A stretch of DNA of 15,985 nucleotides from Lentisphaerota bacterium (GTDB lineage Bacteria; Verrucomicrobiota; Lentisphaeria; Oligosphaerales; Oligosphaeraceae), in NCBI GenBank assembly GCA_012799755.1, contig JAAZKQ010000372.1, forward strand, positions 1 to 15,985. Direction: 5' to 3'. Shown one piece after another: positions 15,275-15,985 of the stretch (position 1 is its first letter; every line of letters starts with the position of its first letter). A program made the translations under genes and the position numbers. The notes under the pieces were generated by a model. That model made no database searches and was not told the origin of the DNA. It was given only the letters and a program-made list of their open reading frames with translations.

Positions 15275-15280
15275 TCCTTT
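15275..15280 (-). promoter_or_regulatory. rpsI ribosome binding site
   Basis: AAAGGA on the minus strand, seven bases ahead of the ATG at 15267. It supports the internal start over the longer open frame reaching into rplM. Confidence 0.7.
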
Positions 15281-15310
15281 GCTCCTGACTCTATGATAAA
15301 TCCAAATCCA

Positions 15311-15742
15311 TTACTTGACCTTGAACGCCTCGACCTTCTGGGCCTCATGCGGATGCTCAGGCCCAGCATAGACTTTCAGCTTGGAGAACTGCGCACGGCC
15401 CAAACGGCCCTTCGGCATCATCCCCCACACCGCGTCGCGAATCAGACGGGTGGGATTCTTGGCGCGGACAACATCAGCCGTCTGGCGCTTCAAACCGCCG
15501 ATGTAGCCAGAGTAGTCCTGGTAGACCTTCTGCGTGTCTTTCCTGCCGGTCAGGACAACCTTCTCAGCATTGACCACAACAATAAAATCACCACAATCCA
15601 AATGGGGGGTGTAGCAGGCTTTGTCCTTGCCGCGCAGAGCGTTGGCAATTTGCACAGCCAAACGGCCCAGGACTTGGTTCTCAGCGTCCACCACATACCA
15701 CTTGCGCTCAATCTCGTCAACTTTGGGCAAAAATGTCTTCAT
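15311..15742 (-). CDS. rplM: 50S ribosomal protein L13
   Basis: Early-assembling large-subunit protein; the 143 residues match E. coli L13 (142). Signature elements are KWYVVDAENQVLGRLA (14-29), the RGKDKACYTPHLDCGDFIVV block (37-56), NAEKVVLTGRK, and AVWGMMPKGRLGR near the C-terminal third. The Shine-Dalgarno is modest (GAGTTGGAATC before the ATG). It is the first gene of the rplM-rpsI pair. The 243 bases upstream reach the window edge without another gene and carry palindromic repeats beginning about 150 bases from the start codon. Confidence 0.97.
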   Translation of the reverse strand: MKTFLPKVDEIERKWYVVDAENQVLGRLAVQIANALRGKDKACYTPHLDCGDFIVVVNAEKVVLTGRKDTQKVYQDYSGYIGGLKRQTADVVRAKNPTRLIRDAVWGMMPKGRLGRAQFSKLKVYAGPEHPHEAQKVEAFKVK

Positions 15743-15801
15743 GATTCCAACTCAGCTATCTATGTGCTCCCGTTTACTTGGTAAAGATGCAAAGAACAAA
15801 T

Positions 15802-15829
15802 AATCTAAGAGTCGTTAGCTGTTTTGCAA
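15802..15829 (-). promoter_or_regulatory. Possible rplM promoter
   Basis: On the minus strand TTGCAA (15824-15829, 4 of 6 to consensus) and TAGATT (15802-15807, 4 of 6) are separated by 16 bases, about 55-60 bases before the rplM ATG. Position suits a promoter for the L13-S9 operon, but both hexamers are imperfect. Confidence 0.25.
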
Positions 15830-15889
15830 GTCATTTCAGCCGCATTCACGCCCTTTTTGTAACCGGTCACTCGTTGATAACTCTGTGCC

Positions 15890-15908
15890 TGCGGTCATTC
15901 TGACCGCA
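15890..15908. repeat. Perfect 8-bp palindrome upstream of rplM
   Basis: TGCGGTCA (15890-15897) pairs with TGACCGCA (15901-15908) across a TTC triloop. There is no T-run on either side, so a terminator is unlikely. It sits close to palindromic unit B and resembles the triloop hairpins at the left edge of the window in design, not in sequence. Confidence 0.5.
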
Positions 15909-15928
15909 CTGCCGCCAAAACATCTTCT

Positions 15929-15985
15929 CCCTGGCATTTGAGCGCTGAAAGCGCGAGCTATGATAGCCCAGGGCAAAGCGACGCC
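15929..15985. repeat. Palindromic repeat unit, copy B (cut by window edge)
   Basis: CTGGCATTTGAGCGCTGAAA matches copy A (from 3912) closely; GCGCT and AGCGC form the inner stem around a GAA triloop. An outer stem is possible between CCCTGG (15929-15934) and CCAGGG (15968-15973). The sequence then runs through AGCCCAGGGCAAAG toward a further GC-rich dyad that the window truncates. No gene is visible here. The element probably continues beyond 15985. Confidence 0.5.

Noticed and set aside
15268..15369. N-terminal extension of rpsI by 34 residues
   Set aside because: It overlaps rplM, is Arg/Ser-rich and not S9-like; a good ribosome binding site precedes the internal ATG.
1..15985. A novel defence, mobile or biosynthetic system
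   Set aside because: Every long coding frame is assigned to a known housekeeping or envelope family; no transposase, integrase, toxin-antitoxin pair, retron or nuclease cluster was seen.

Overview
The window looks like chromosomal housekeeping DNA (GC-rich by eye, not counted) from a Gram-negative, probably anaerobic bacterium. BamA and an LptF/LptG-type permease imply an outer membrane with lipopolysaccharide. A rubrerythrin suggests an anaerobic or microaerophilic life. A type III glutamine synthetase and a secreted pseudopilin with an RFFTLIELL leader and a C-terminal H-X9-DG signature are what I would expect from the PVC group, most likely Lentisphaerae (Victivallales/Oligosphaera-like). 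That placement is inference from gene style; no rRNA is present.

Layout: 1-298 carries no gene but holds a cluster of four perfect hairpins. rdgB (XTP/dITP pyrophosphatase) lies on the minus strand at 299-886. It diverges from a plus-strand rubrerythrin (1061-1597), which has a PerR-like box in its upstream region. A perfect 14-bp hairpin separates rubrerythrin from the convergent glnN. Everything from glnN to the right edge is on the minus strand. Read in the direction of transcription, from the right, the order is rplM-rpsI, strong terminator, argC, bamA, terminator-like hairpin, lptF/lptG, lepA-lepB, a secreted phosphodiester-glycosidase-like protein, a pseudopilin, a PhnP-like metallo-hydrolase and glnN.

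Functional grouping: rplM-rpsI is the classical ribosomal protein pair. bamA, the Lpt permease and lepB all serve the envelope (barrel assembly, LPS export, signal-peptide removal), and lepA-lepB keeps the gene order known from Proteobacteria. The glycosidase and pseudopilin are both exported proteins. rdgB and rubrerythrin are housecleaning and oxidative-stress functions, and GSIII assimilates ammonia.

I found no defence system, prophage, CRISPR array, transposase, tRNA or rRNA. The items most worth a second look are: (1) intergenic palindromic repeats, including two copies of one unit about 12 kb apart whose differences preserve base pairing; (2) a 10-bp-period A-tract repeat upstream of glnN; (3) a roughly 95-residue insertion inside the catalytic domain of signal peptidase I; (4) a stand-alone PhnP-like enzyme retaining both metal sites; and (5) a very acidic loop in BamA.
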